Shown: in pieces, positions 53,977 through 63,044 of the stretch
Numbering within the stretch: the stretch's first letter is position 1
Layout: each line of letters starts with the position of its first letter
Notes under the pieces: generated by a model
The model's database searches: none
Told to the model about the DNA's origin: nothing
The model's input: only the letters and a program-made list of their open reading frames with translations
Assembly (NCBI RefSeq): GCF_040649515.1
Contig: NZ_JBEZFP010000018.1
Location: forward strand, 27,171-91,170
DNA length: 64,000 nucleotides
Direction of reading: 5' to 3'
DNA from: Yinghuangia elevatio
GTDB lineage: Bacteria > Actinomycetota > Actinomycetes > Streptomycetales > Streptomycetaceae
Program-made: the position numbers and the translations under genes

Positions 53977-54028
53977 ACACGTGCGGGCCACGCCGTTCTC
54001 CGGAACGGGCGTGGCCCGCACGTGTTTT
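53977..54028 (+). terminator. Long hairpin with T-run after the aminotransferase gene
   Basis: ACACGTGCGGGCCACGCC (53977-53994) pairs with 54008-54025, and GTTC/GAAC extend the stem inward with one bulge. TTTT follows. It is a classic intrinsic terminator 76 bases after the stop. Confidence 0.9.
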
Positions 54029-54156
54029 CGCGTTTTCGCGCGTTTCTTCGACAACATTGCTACCCAAACCGGACATCCCTTCATATGATCGAGCGGATCG
54101 GATGGGGGATGCCCGTCGGAACGCACGTTCCGGCGGCCGGGTGAGAAGAGACCGAC

Positions 54157-54867
54157 GTGCAGCCGGCCGAGTCCAACGTGTTCACCGGCATCTCGTTCGT
54201 GGGCGCGGTACGCCGCATCAGCCTGCGCGAGGAGATCGCCGAGGCGCTGAGCGACGACCTGGTGACCGGGCGCCTGGCCGCCGGGGCCTCGTTGACCGTG
54301 AACGACGCCGCGCGGCGCTTCGGCGTCTCCGCGACCCCCGTGCGCGAGGCGCTGATCGAGCTCGCCGCGCACGGCCTGTTCACCGGCGGCCACCACCGCG
54401 GCTTCCAGGTCGCCAGCTACACCTGGGCGGACTTCACCGAGATCCTCGAAGCCCGGAAGCTCATCGGTGTCCCGCTGGTCGGCCGCATCGCGCGCACGAT
54501 GCCGGAGGAGTGCGGTCCCGAGCTGGGCCGGCTCGCCGACCGGTTGGACGGCGTGCGCTGGTACGGCGACACCACCGAGACCGCGCTGATCGACCGTCAG
54601 TTCTTCGGCGAGCTCGGCCGGTTGTCGGGCAACCAGCGGTTGTCCGGCATGCTCCGGCTGCTGCGGGTGCAGGCGTGGATGTACCTGGGGCCGTATCTGC
54701 GTGCCGCGCCCGGCCCGACCGAGGCGTGGCGGCGGCACCGCGAACTCGTCGAACGCCTGGCCGCCCGCGACGTCGAGGGGGCGCAGGGGCTCATGCGCGA
54801 CAACATCGCCGCGTTGCGGCCGTTCGCGCGGCGGTTGGTCGGCGACGCCGGTGACCTCCTGGGCTAG
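54157..54867 (+). CDS. GntR-family transcriptional regulator (FCD type)
   Basis: A 236-aa regulator. Residues about 15-85 are the winged helix: LREEIAEALSDDLVTGRLAAGASLTVNDAARRFGVSATPVREALIELAAHGLF. The C-terminal FCD domain is all-helical; its acid/His metal sites are less clear (WYGDTTETALIDRQFFGEL, RRHRELVERLAARD). GTG at 54157 follows AGAAGAG. The target and effector are unknown; it may act on the preceding aminotransferase gene or itself. Confidence 0.87.
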   Translation: MQPAESNVFTGISFVGAVRRISLREEIAEALSDDLVTGRLAAGASLTVNDAARRFGVSATPVREALIELAAHGLFTGGHHRGFQVASYTWADFTEILEARKLIGVPLVGRIARTMPEECGPELGRLADRLDGVRWYGDTTETALIDRQFFGELGRLSGNQRLSGMLRLLRVQAWMYLGPYLRAAPGPTEAWRRHRELVERLAARDVEGAQGLMRDNIAALRPFARRLVGDAGDLLG

Positions 54868-54938
54868 GGTCTGTTTGCACGCCCCCGGCCGGGGCCGGTC
54901 GGACCCGTCCCGTTCTCACCGCTCCTGGAGCTCGCACA

Positions 54939-55544
54939 GTGGACTGTGACGTCTGGCTCGTCCCGCTCGTCGACGCGCTGTGCCACAACCCCGAGAACCC
55001 GTTCAAGGACGAACTCGCGGCGTACGACGCGGTCCTGACGGCCAGTGGGCTCCCGCCGGTGCCGGTCTTCGCGTGGTCCGAGGGCCTGGAGAAGGGCGTC
55101 TGGACGGTCGGCGCGTTCGACCACGACTCGCTGCACTACCTGCGCCGCGCCTATCTGCTGCACCGCACGGGCTTCCCGGTGACGCCGGTCGACACGCTCG
55201 GCGAGGACTACGACCAACTGCTCGAGACGTTCGAGGCCGCGGCCCAGCACTCGCACCTGGTGTGGCACTACGACCACGCGGGGGCGTACCTGCCCGTCGA
55301 CTTCCCGCGGCCGCTCATGGACGAGCCGCTGCCGGAGGACGGCGGGCCGCTCGGGTCGAGCCTGGGGATGCTGCGCGAGTTGGAGGACCTGGCACCGTAC
55401 ATCGGGGTGGACCTGCTCGACCCGCCGATGCCGCTGCCGACGTACGACGGTTCGCCGTACGGCCGCGAGCGCTTCGTGTGGTCGGTGCTCTACCGCGCGG
55501 CGCAGCTGAGTGTCGGTCAGGGTTCCATGATCGTCTTTGCCTGA
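54939..55544 (+). CDS. Conserved-type actinomycete protein of unknown function (201 aa)
   Basis: A 201-aa acidic soluble protein. GTG at 54939 follows CTGGAG. The chain begins MDCDVWLVPLVDALCHNPENPF and has His/Asp-rich stretches such as HSHLVWHYDHAGAYLPVDFPRP and an aromatic C-terminal half. No signal peptide, membrane helix or metal motif is clear. I do not recognise a family. It lies 71 bases after the GntR gene in the same direction. Confidence 0.6.
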   Translation: MDCDVWLVPLVDALCHNPENPFKDELAAYDAVLTASGLPPVPVFAWSEGLEKGVWTVGAFDHDSLHYLRRAYLLHRTGFPVTPVDTLGEDYDQLLETFEAAAQHSHLVWHYDHAGAYLPVDFPRPLMDEPLPEDGGPLGSSLGMLRELEDLAPYIGVDLLDPPMPLPTYDGSPYGRERFVWSVLYRAAQLSVGQGSMIVFA

Positions 55545-55698
55545 CCCTTCTTCCGCGGAATTCACCCGAGTTCGCATGATCTGCTGTGGTCGGCCTGCTT
55601 TGGGCTATCCGTTTTCGCCCGCACTCTGTGCTGCGGCCCCCTTCCTGACATAGCGTCAGAACGTTTGGCAGGCTTCTGTCCGCTTCGTCCCCGCGTCC

Positions 55699-55725
55699 CG
55701 CGGAACTTCTCAAAAAAGTTCCGCG
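55699..55725. promoter_or_regulatory. Inverted repeat upstream of second ECF sigma gene
   Basis: CGCGGAACTT (55699-55708) and its exact complement AAGTTCCGCG (55716-55725) across 7 bases that include an A-run. It lies about 60 bases before the sigma gene start. The left arm holds GGAAC, a common ECF -35 word, so the site could be an autoregulated promoter or an operator. No matching -10 is convincing. Confidence 0.55.
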
Positions 55726-55784
55726 CACCCTGCAAAGAACCGGGGGCGTCCGGACATAGACAGGCGACGGTAGAGGGGCAGGGG

Positions 55785-56348
55785 GTGCAGGTGGGGCGAG
55801 ATGAGGCGTTCCGGGACATATACCGGGAGCACTACAACGCCGTACTTCGCTACGCCTGGCGCCGCGTCGGCCCCGACGCCGCTCACGACGTCGCGGCCGA
55901 GGTCTTCCTGATTGCGTGGCGGCGCTGGGAGACCGTGCCACGGCTGGACCCTCTTCCGTGGCTCTACGGAGTCGGCCGCGGCGTCGTGCAAAACCACCAC
56001 CGCACCGAGAACCGCGGACAGATGCTCGAGGCACGGCTCATGGTCGAACCCGACCCGCCGACCCGGGATCTGGCCGATCGCACCGCGGAGCGCAACTCCG
56101 TGGTCAGTGCATGGCAAAGCCTGGGCGAGACGGACCGCGAAGTGCTCGCCCTGGTCGGCTGGGAGGGACTCGACGTCCCCACCGCCGCGATGGTCATGCA
56201 GTGCTCAGTGCCCGCGTTCACCGCGCGCCTGTACCGCGCGAAACGCCGGTTGAGGACTGCACTCGACCGTCAGGACAAGGCTGCCGAGGAAGCGCCGGAA
56301 CCGCCGGGCGCCCCGGCACGAGTGGGTTTGGAGGAGCGATGCGTCTGA
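55785..56348 (+). CDS. ECF RNA polymerase sigma factor
   Basis: A 187-aa sigma factor. Region 2 is FRDIYREHYNAVLRYAWRRVGPDAAHDVAAEVFLIAWRRWETVP, and region 4 is LGETDREVLALVGWEGLDVPTAAMVMQCSVPAFTARLYRAKRRL. Starts GTG at 55785 (AGAGGGG 6 bases upstream) or GTG at 55791 are possible. It overlaps the next gene by 10 bases, so the two are coupled. The inverted repeat at 55699-55725 lies in its promoter region. Confidence 0.9.
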   Translation: MQVGRDEAFRDIYREHYNAVLRYAWRRVGPDAAHDVAAEVFLIAWRRWETVPRLDPLPWLYGVGRGVVQNHHRTENRGQMLEARLMVEPDPPTRDLADRTAERNSVVSAWQSLGETDREVLALVGWEGLDVPTAAMVMQCSVPAFTARLYRAKRRLRTALDRQDKAAEEAPEPPGAPARVGLEERCV

Positions 56349-56962
56349 CGGACGACGTCCGCACGCTGATGCGGCCGAACGACCCAGCTCCACCGGTCAC
56401 GGAGGAACTCTCCGAGCAGGCCCGATTCACCCTCGAGGACATCCTCGTCTCGCGCCCCGGCGCGGTGTCGACCCGTACAGGGGTCGGGCCGACACCGCGC
56501 CGGACCCTCTCCGGACGCAATCGGAGGAGGCGAAGGTGGCTGATCCCGATGAGCGTCGTGGTCGCCACCTCGACCGGGGTCGCGGTGGCCCTGGTCTATC
56601 CGCAGCCCGAGCGGGCGACCGTGATCGACCGCGCGGACTGTTACTCGGACACCGACCTCACCGCCGATCCGTTCCACGGCGGCAGCGCGCAACTCGGCAG
56701 GCTGGCCGGCAAGACGGACAGCGCCGCCGCCGCGACCGAACTGTGCGCCGACATGTGGGGCCTGGGTCTGCTGAGGCCGGGGGCACCCGCCGTGGTCGTC
56801 GACGCGAACGACCCCAACCTCAGCGCGTCCGAGCAGAAGCGCGTGCACCCGGTGCCCGGTCTCGTGGCCTGTGTCCGCGACGGTGCCGCCGCGGTGTTCC
56901 CTTCGGACGACCCCGACTTCTGCCGGAACGCCGGGCTGCCGCCCCTGCTGACCGGTAGGTGA
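56339..56962 (+). CDS. Single-pass membrane protein coupled to ECF sigma factor
   Basis: A 207-aa protein. The ATG at 56339 lies inside the sigma gene and has GGAGGAG upstream. Residues 1-65 are cytosolic, one helix (about 66-85, LIPMSVVVATSTGVAVALV) crosses the membrane, and the outer part holds four Cys. A role in holding the sigma factor is plausible from the overlap; no zinc-anti-sigma signature is present. Function is otherwise unknown. Confidence 0.7.
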   Translation: MRLTDDVRTLMRPNDPAPPVTEELSEQARFTLEDILVSRPGAVSTRTGVGPTPRRTLSGRNRRRRRWLIPMSVVVATSTGVAVALVYPQPERATVIDRADCYSDTDLTADPFHGGSAQLGRLAGKTDSAAAATELCADMWGLGLLRPGAPAVVVDANDPNLSASEQKRVHPVPGLVACVRDGAAAVFPSDDPDFCRNAGLPPLLTGR

Positions 56963-57036
56963 GTAATTCGGGCGGCAGGACCCGGCCGGGCCGGGACATG
57001 CCGCCCGGGCCGGCCGACTCCGTGCCGGCGACCTTT

Positions 57037-57537
57037 TTACCCGGGGTAGCTCTCCCACGACGAGATCTGGTTGTCGTAGACCAGCGTGCTGAATCCGCCG
57101 TAGTGGACCTCGAAGTTCCCGCCCTGGCCGGAATGCTGCCAGAGATTCACCCGGCATCCGCCGGTGACGGTGACCGAGCTCGCCTTGTCGTTGATGGTGC
57201 TCGGCACGTTGTCCGCGTCATAACCGCAGCCGGCCTGGGACCACAGGGTCGCCGACGGAGTGGTGCCACTGCTGTAGCCGCCCCAGAGAGTGGCCACTGC
57301 GGTGTTCAAAAGTGTCGCGGCGGTGCGGGCGTTCACCGAACCGGCCCCGCGGGACGCGAAGTCGAGTACTTCCTGGTACGTCGCGAAGCACGTGGTCTTG
57401 CGGTTGTCCAGGTTGACCAGGCAGTGCTCCTTGGCCCCGGCCGGTGCCCCGGCACTCTCCGCGACCGCGGTGCCACTCAGCAGCGACGCCCCGAGAATTG
57501 TGGCGGCGGAAATGGACAGAATTCGCCTGCTATTCAT
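57037..57537 (-). CDS. Secreted small protein with beta/gamma-crystallin motif
   Basis: A 166-aa exported protein. ATG at 57537 has CGGAG upstream and gives a signal peptide MNSRRILSISAATILGASLL, probably cut after AVA (about residue 27). Four Cys may form disulfides. The C terminus, VNLWQHSGQGGNFEVHYGGFSTLVYDNQISSWESYPG in outline, has the Greek-key pattern, and DNQISS at 155-160 fits the Ca2+ motif (N/D)(N/D)xx(S/T)S. This recalls Streptomyces protease-inhibitor and crystallin-like secreted proteins; the exact role is open. Confidence 0.75.
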   Translation of the reverse strand: MNSRRILSISAATILGASLLSGTAVAESAGAPAGAKEHCLVNLDNRKTTCFATYQEVLDFASRGAGSVNARTAATLLNTAVATLWGGYSSGTTPSATLWSQAGCGYDADNVPSTINDKASSVTVTGGCRVNLWQHSGQGGNFEVHYGGFSTLVYDNQISSWESYPG

Positions 57538-57985
57538 GCGGACTCCGATTTGAAGTATCCCACCCAGACGCATTCGGCTTTTCCCCGGCAATGGGAGATG
57601 CAGCGCGAAGGCGTCAATACGGATGCGCATGTTAGCCCGGCCAACCGTTCGGGGGGAAGAGTGGAAGTACTCTTCCGGCCAGGCCTTACATCCGCTTTAT
57701 CGCGCATCTCGGTGCACAGTCGATTCGTTGGTTGGCCGAAAGCGAAATATCGCCGCGGCGGGAATTCGGGAGTCGCTGTCCGAATAGCGGGAATCGCACA
57801 CCCGTTCGCCCTGGTGTGCGCAAGATGTGCCATCGCGGCGGTTGGTGGCCGCTCGGATTTCCGGCCAACCATGTCCGGAGCCGTACAAGAGGCGCACAAG
57901 TGACGTGTGGGGGCGATGGGACCCGAGGTGCGACGGCACGGACGCCCGCGGGGTGCCGCCGATGCGGGGCACTACGCTCGACCCC
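57538..57985. other. Divergent gap between secreted protein and purD
   Basis: In 448 bases no gene is supported; frames found here have no ribosome sites and carry shadow codon use. The region is less GC-rich (for example 57540-57640 and 57690-57790) than its neighbours and should hold promoters for both divergent genes, but I cannot place them. Confidence 0.5.
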
Positions 57986-59245
57986 GTGAAGGTCCTCGTC
58001 ATCGGCAGTGGTGCCCGCGAGCACGCGCTGTGCCGTTCGCTGTCCCTCGACCCCTCGGTCGACTCTCTCTACTGCGCGCCGGGCAACGCCGGCATCGCGG
58101 AGATCGCCGAACTGCGGCAGGTCGACGCGATGAACGCCGCCGCCGTCGCCGACCTGGCTGCCGACCTGGCTGCCGACCTGGTGGTCGTGGGCCCGGAGGG
58201 CCCGCTGGTCGCCGGCTGCGCCGACGCGGTCCGGGCCCGCGGCATCGCGTGCTTCGGCCCGTCCGGCACCGCCGCGCGCCTGGAGGGCTCCAAGGCGTTC
58301 GCCAAGGAGGTCATGGCCGCCGCGGGGGTGCCGACCGCCCGTTCGTACGTCTGCACGACGCCCGAGGAGGCCGACGCGGCACTCGACGCGTTCGGCCCGC
58401 CGTACGTCGTGAAGGACGACGGCCTCGCGGCCGGCAAGGGCGTCGTCGTGACCGACGACCTCGCCGTCGCCCGGGAGCACGCCGCGTCGTGTGAGCGGGT
58501 CGTCATCGAGGAGTTCCTCGACGGCCCCGAGGTGTCGCTGTTCGCGATCACCGACGGGACCACGTCGGTCGCCCTCCAGCCCGCCCAGGACTTCAAGCGG
58601 GTCGGCGACGACGACGCGGGCCCCAACACCGGCGGCATGGGCGCCTACTCGCCGCTGACGTGGGCCCCCGAGGGCCTGGTCGACCAATTGACGGAGACGG
58701 TCGTCACGCCGACGATCGACGAGATGCGCCGCCGCGGCACGCCCTTCTCCGGCGTGCTCTTCGTGGGGCTGGCGCTCACCTCGCGCGGTCCGCGCGTCAT
58801 CGAGTTCAACTGCCGCTTCGGCGACCCGGAGACGCAGGTCGTGCTGGCCCGCCTGCGGACCCCGCTGGCGTCGGTGCTGCACGCGAGCGCGGTGGGCAGG
58901 CTCGCCGACCTCGAACCGCTGCGCTGGCGGGACGGCGCCGCCGTGACGGTCGTCGTGGCGGCGGCGAACTACCCGGCGACGCCGCGGACCGGGGACCCCG
59001 TCGGCGGGCTCGCGGACGCGGCGTCCGTGCCCGACGCGTACGTGCTGCACGCGGGCACCCGGCGGGCCGAGGACGGCAGTGTGCTGTCGTCCGGGGGGCG
59101 CGTGCTGTCGGTGACCGCGACCGGCGACACGTTGGCGACGGCACGCGACCGCGCGTACGAGGCGGTTGCCCGCATCGAGCTGGACGGCTCGCACTACCGT
59201 ACGGACATCGCGGCCCGGGCCGTGAAGGGCGAGATCGCCGTCTGA
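57986..59245 (+). CDS. purD: Phosphoribosylamine-glycine ligase
   Basis: A 419-aa ATP-grasp enzyme of purine synthesis (GAR synthetase). KVLVIGSGAREHALCRSL, YCAPGNAGIAEIAE, GPSGTAARLEGSKAFAKEVM, PYVVKDDGLAAGKGVVV, VIEEFLDGPEVSLFAITDG and VIEFNCRFGDPETQVVL are all in place. GTG at 57986 gives MKVLVIGSGAREHA. A LAADLAADL tandem near residues 59-67 comes from a repeated DNA segment (58150-58180). Confidence 0.96.
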   Translation: MKVLVIGSGAREHALCRSLSLDPSVDSLYCAPGNAGIAEIAELRQVDAMNAAAVADLAADLAADLVVVGPEGPLVAGCADAVRARGIACFGPSGTAARLEGSKAFAKEVMAAAGVPTARSYVCTTPEEADAALDAFGPPYVVKDDGLAAGKGVVVTDDLAVAREHAASCERVVIEEFLDGPEVSLFAITDGTTSVALQPAQDFKRVGDDDAGPNTGGMGAYSPLTWAPEGLVDQLTETVVTPTIDEMRRRGTPFSGVLFVGLALTSRGPRVIEFNCRFGDPETQVVLARLRTPLASVLHASAVGRLADLEPLRWRDGAAVTVVVAAANYPATPRTGDPVGGLADAASVPDAYVLHAGTRRAEDGSVLSSGGRVLSVTATGDTLATARDRAYEAVARIELDGSHYRTDIAARAVKGEIAV

Positions 59246-59648
59246 CCCGTCGGCAGCGACCGGCCCGGCGCGGCGCCATCAGGCTTGCCGGCCGCGACCG
59301 GGCCGGCGGCACGATCGGGCCTGTCGGCACCGACTGGTCCGTCGGCACCGTCGGACGCGTCGCGGTCCGGTCGTCGGCGAGTACGGCGGTGCCGGGGGCC
59401 GTCCGAGCGGGATCGCCGCCTGATCGGGATCGCCGTTCCGTCGGGGGTGCCGTGATCGGAACTGGCGTCGTCTGTCGGCAACTGTGCCGTTCGGCCCCTC
59501 CAACCGGCTTTCCGCTCACTCTCGCGGATGGAGTTCACGCCGAACGGGATGACCCTGCGAACTCGTCGCATTATCGTGCGAGCACTGCGGTTCGTAACCG
59601 AGCGGGCCGTGTTCAGTGACACCCCAAATCCTGGATGGGGGCGAACGG
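59246..59648. other. Gap between purD and the membrane protein gene
   Basis: No gene is supported in these 403 bases. GTCGGCACCG is repeated at 59323-59332 and 59341-59350. The part from about 59510 is less GC-rich and is likely to carry the promoter of the next gene. I see no clear terminator for purD. Confidence 0.45.
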
Positions 59649-61118
59649 GTGACCGGTGCCGCCGATGCCCGTGCGCGGGCGAGAAGTGTCCTACGTCTGC
59701 GCACAGGCGCGATGCTGTGCGCACTCGGCGCCGCGGCGTTGCTCCTGACGGGGGCTTACCGCAGCGCGGGTGACGGACTGCCGGGCACCGTGCTCGCCGC
59801 GGTCGCCCTCGCCCTGACCGCCCTGATCGTGTGGGCGGCTCTCGGGCTGGCCCTCGTGCGCCGCCCCGCGAGTGCCGCGGTGACGCTGCGGGCCGACGAC
59901 GCCCCCGAGTTCCACACCATGATCGCCTCGCTGGCCGCCGACCTCGGCGTGCCCGCGCCCGACGCGGTCCGCGTGTGCCCCGAGTGCGACAGCTGGCTGG
60001 AGCAGGACCCCGGCCGCTTCTGGGGCCGCCCCCGGACCGTGCTCGTGGTCGGCGCGCCCTTCCTGTGGTGGCTGCGCGTCGGCGAGCTCCGGGCGCTGCT
60101 GGCACCCGTCGTCGCCGGCACCGAGCCCGCCGCCGATCCGGCCGTCGCCGCGGCCCGTTCGTGGGTGCGGCGCCTCGACGCGCTGGCCCACCCGTACGCC
60201 GCGCGCATCCGGCCGGCCCGGGTCTCCCCGTGGACCGCGCCGCTGCGCAGGGTCCCGCGCGCCTTCGCCCGCCAACTGCTCGACCTGACGCGGGGTCAGG
60301 CCGAGATCATGGAGCGGGACATCGCCGCGTGGGCGTCCTCCCGGGCGCAGGACGTGGACGCCCCGCTGCGGGCGACCGCGCACGAGCAGGTCGGGCTCGC
60401 GTACGCCGGATGGGACCGCCTGCTGACCCGGCTCGCCGCGCCGGCCTGGAACCTGGGCCGCTACCCGGACGCCCTCATGGCCGGCGTGGTCGCGGCGCTG
60501 ACCGAACTGTCGCAGCGCGACCGGCTGGCCGACGTATTCGGCGCGCGCCTCGCCGAGCGTCCCGCGTGCGACCTGCTGTCCGCGCCGGAGCGGGTCGACG
60601 CCCAGGTGTCGAGGCTCGCGGCGGTCATCTTCGCGGACCGTTCGGCGCGGCAGGCGGTCGGCTGGGCGGACTACCCGGCCAACGTGATCGAGCCGATCTG
60701 GCGAGCGAAGGCGGGCGTCCTGGTGGAGGCCCTCGACGCCTCCGACGGGCAGCCCGGACCCGCGTGCGTGGGGCGGGTGCTCGACCGCATCCGCGAGGGT
60801 GCCGCCGCCCGGCCTCGGGTCCGGCCCGGCCAGGACCCGGGCGACCACGACCGGGCCGCCGACACGCAGGCCTTCGACCCCGAGCGCATGACCGAGCACG
60901 TCATCGCGCTCGTGTCGTGTGCCGCACTCGACACCGGACGCATGCACGCCGGCGTCGACTGGCTCGACGGCGCCGTCCTGGTCGACGGTCGCGGCCGCCC
61001 CGCCGACGTGTCCGCGCTGGTCGGGCAGGCCGTCGACGACCATGACGATCTCCCGCTGCGGGCCTGGCTGGACGGCATCGGCGTGCGCACGGCCGAACCC
61101 ATCCGGCTGGGTGGCTGA
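59649..61118 (+). CDS. Membrane protein with degenerate M48-peptidase-like region
   Basis: A 489-aa protein. GTG at 59649 follows GGATGGGGG; GTG at 59616 is an alternative. Two N-terminal helices (about residues 20-40 and 48-70) are followed by a soluble part with DAPEFHTMIASLAADLGVPAPDAVRVCPECDSW and PRTVLVVGAPFLWWLRVGELRALLAPVVAGTEP. This runs like the M48 peptidase core, in which an ELRAVLAHELAH-type helix carries the zinc site, but here the HExxH is absent, so it should be inactive. I class it as a possible pseudo-peptidase; function is unknown. Confidence 0.6.
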   Translation: MTGAADARARARSVLRLRTGAMLCALGAAALLLTGAYRSAGDGLPGTVLAAVALALTALIVWAALGLALVRRPASAAVTLRADDAPEFHTMIASLAADLGVPAPDAVRVCPECDSWLEQDPGRFWGRPRTVLVVGAPFLWWLRVGELRALLAPVVAGTEPAADPAVAAARSWVRRLDALAHPYAARIRPARVSPWTAPLRRVPRAFARQLLDLTRGQAEIMERDIAAWASSRAQDVDAPLRATAHEQVGLAYAGWDRLLTRLAAPAWNLGRYPDALMAGVVAALTELSQRDRLADVFGARLAERPACDLLSAPERVDAQVSRLAAVIFADRSARQAVGWADYPANVIEPIWRAKAGVLVEALDASDGQPGPACVGRVLDRIREGAAARPRVRPGQDPGDHDRAADTQAFDPERMTEHVIALVSCAALDTGRMHAGVDWLDGAVLVDGRGRPADVSALVGQAVDDHDDLPLRAWLDGIGVRTAEPIRLGG

Positions 61119-61336
61119 GGGCGTGGGGGCGTGCCCGGCGTTCCGGGCGGCCACGCGGCGGCGGATCCGGCACGCCGCGGCATAGTGCAACCGGGTGACC
61201 TCGGCGTACGTCAGAGGGTTGGCGGGGCGACCCGGTCGCACGGGAAGCCGGGGAGCGATCGCACGCACGGACAGCACGCCTTGGACGGCTAATATCCGAT
61301 TTGTCGTCGGCGTGACCATTCGCGAGGAGCTGCAAG

Positions 61337-62950
61337 GTGCCGTTGGTGAATCGGCGGAGCGCACTGGGCGTGCTTGGTGCCGTCGGCGCGACCGCCGCCG
61401 GGCTCGTGTGGTGGCGATCCGGGTCGGAGGGCGGGCAGTCCGGCAGTTCCGCCTCGCGTCCGCTCGGGCACGGCGCACCCAAGGGGGGACCGGCGACGCC
61501 GGGGCCCGCGTCTTCCGCGCCGCCCGTGGTGGCCCCCGCTTCGCGGCAGCCCGTGCCGCCTTCCGATCCGCACCGCATCGCCGCGGAGAACGCCAAGACG
61601 GGGTCCACCGCGTGGAAGCCCGGGCGCAACGGCACCCGGGTCGGCAACGACATCGCGCACCAGATCAAGGGCTACACGTCGGAGACCAGCGTCGGTCTCG
61701 GCGGCCGCATCGACTTCCACATGTCGGTGAACCCCGGGGGCGCGTACTCCATCGGCATCTACCGCCTCGGCGACTACGGCGGCGCGGGCGCGCGGCATGT
61801 GGTCAGCAGCCCACGCCTGACCGGTGTGCCCGGCCAGGCCCCGAAGCTGGACGAGGACTGCGGCATGCTGTCGTGCGACTGGCCGGTGGGCTGGACGCTG
61901 GAGGTGCCGAAGGACTGGACGTCGGGGACGTACCTCGCGGTCTTCGACGACGAGCGCGGCAACCGCAACTACTCCGCCTTCGTGGTGCGCGACGACGGGC
62001 GCTCCGCGGACTTCCTCGTGGTGCTGCCGTTTTCGACCTACCAGGCGTACAACCAGTACCCGCTGGACGGCCGTACCGGGAAGAGCCTGTACTACGGCTA
62101 CGGCCCGGACGGGAAGAACGTCTACCAGGCGCGGGCGCGCAAGGTCTCGTTCGACCGGCCGTTCATGGGCGACGGCATGCCGCCCACGCGATTCGACCTC
62201 GACCAGAGCGCGATCGCGTGGATGGAGCGCTCCGGCTACGACGTCACCTACGCCTCGACCGTCGACATCGAGACGCGCCGCGTCGATCCCGGCTGGTACC
62301 GGGCGCTGGTCTTCCCCGGGCACGACGAGTACTGGTCGACGCCGATGCGCGAGGTCGTCGAGGAGGCGCACCGCGCGGGGGTCAACCAGGCGTGGCTGAC
62401 CGCGAACAACATGTACTGGCACGTGCGGTTCGACAAGAACGAGCGCGGCGTCGCCAACCGCGTCATGAACTGCTGGCGTGAGGACCGCGATCCGGGTGCG
62501 TCGCTGCTGTCCGCGCCGACGGACATGTGGCGCCGCATCCGCCGTCCGGAGCAGGAGTTCCTGGGCATCCAGTACAACGGCATCGTCGCGGCGCCGACGC
62601 CGCTGCGGGTGAGTTCGTCGGGGCACTGGATGTGGGCGAACACCGGGGTGCGCGACGGGGACACCATCGACAAGGTGGTGGGCGGCGAGGCGGACGGCAT
62701 CGAACCCGGGATGGCCATCCCGCCGGGCGCGCGGCAGGCGCTGCTGGCCGAGTCGCCGTACCAGTTGCGCAGCGGCGCCCGGCGCACGCAGAACACCTCG
62801 ATCTACGAAAGCCCGCAAGGCACCCTGATGTTCTGCGCGGGCACCTTCAACTGGTCGCTCGCCCTCAACCACCCCAAGTACCGCGACGAACGCATCCAGC
62901 GCGCGACGCACAACCTCTTCGAGCGGCTGCGCGCGGGCGGTCGCCGGTAG
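61337..62950 (+). CDS. Exported N,N-dimethylformamidase beta-subunit-like protein
   Basis: A 537-aa protein. GTG at 61337 gives a basic NRRSALGVLGAVGATAAGL signal (twin-Arg-like), and a Ser/Gly/Pro-rich linker follows. The large domain matches the C-terminal part of DMFase beta subunit-like proteins: IKGYTSETSVGLGGRIDFHMSV, YRLGDYGGAGAR, VVLPFSTYQAYNQYPLDGRTGKSLY, FPGHDEYWSTPMREVVEEA and a TFNWSLAL C terminus. DMFases cleave formamides, but exported homologues without an alpha subunit have no known substrate. It is followed by purC. Confidence 0.78.
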   Translation: MPLVNRRSALGVLGAVGATAAGLVWWRSGSEGGQSGSSASRPLGHGAPKGGPATPGPASSAPPVVAPASRQPVPPSDPHRIAAENAKTGSTAWKPGRNGTRVGNDIAHQIKGYTSETSVGLGGRIDFHMSVNPGGAYSIGIYRLGDYGGAGARHVVSSPRLTGVPGQAPKLDEDCGMLSCDWPVGWTLEVPKDWTSGTYLAVFDDERGNRNYSAFVVRDDGRSADFLVVLPFSTYQAYNQYPLDGRTGKSLYYGYGPDGKNVYQARARKVSFDRPFMGDGMPPTRFDLDQSAIAWMERSGYDVTYASTVDIETRRVDPGWYRALVFPGHDEYWSTPMREVVEEAHRAGVNQAWLTANNMYWHVRFDKNERGVANRVMNCWREDRDPGASLLSAPTDMWRRIRRPEQEFLGIQYNGIVAAPTPLRVSSSGHWMWANTGVRDGDTIDKVVGGEADGIEPGMAIPPGARQALLAESPYQLRSGARRTQNTSIYESPQGTLMFCAGTFNWSLALNHPKYRDERIQRATHNLFERLRAGGRR

Positions 62951-63044
62951 GGCGCCTTCGGCGCGCCGTGAAAGACTCACGGCACCGGGGCGTGCGGTGT
63001 CGGCCGCCACGCCTTCAGCCGAACAGCGAGCCGAGGGAAGACCT

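Noticed and set aside
50994..53978. 994-codon minus-strand open frame over purA and the aminotransferase gene
   Set aside because: It lies opposite two well-recognised plus-strand genes and has shadow composition with no family motif.
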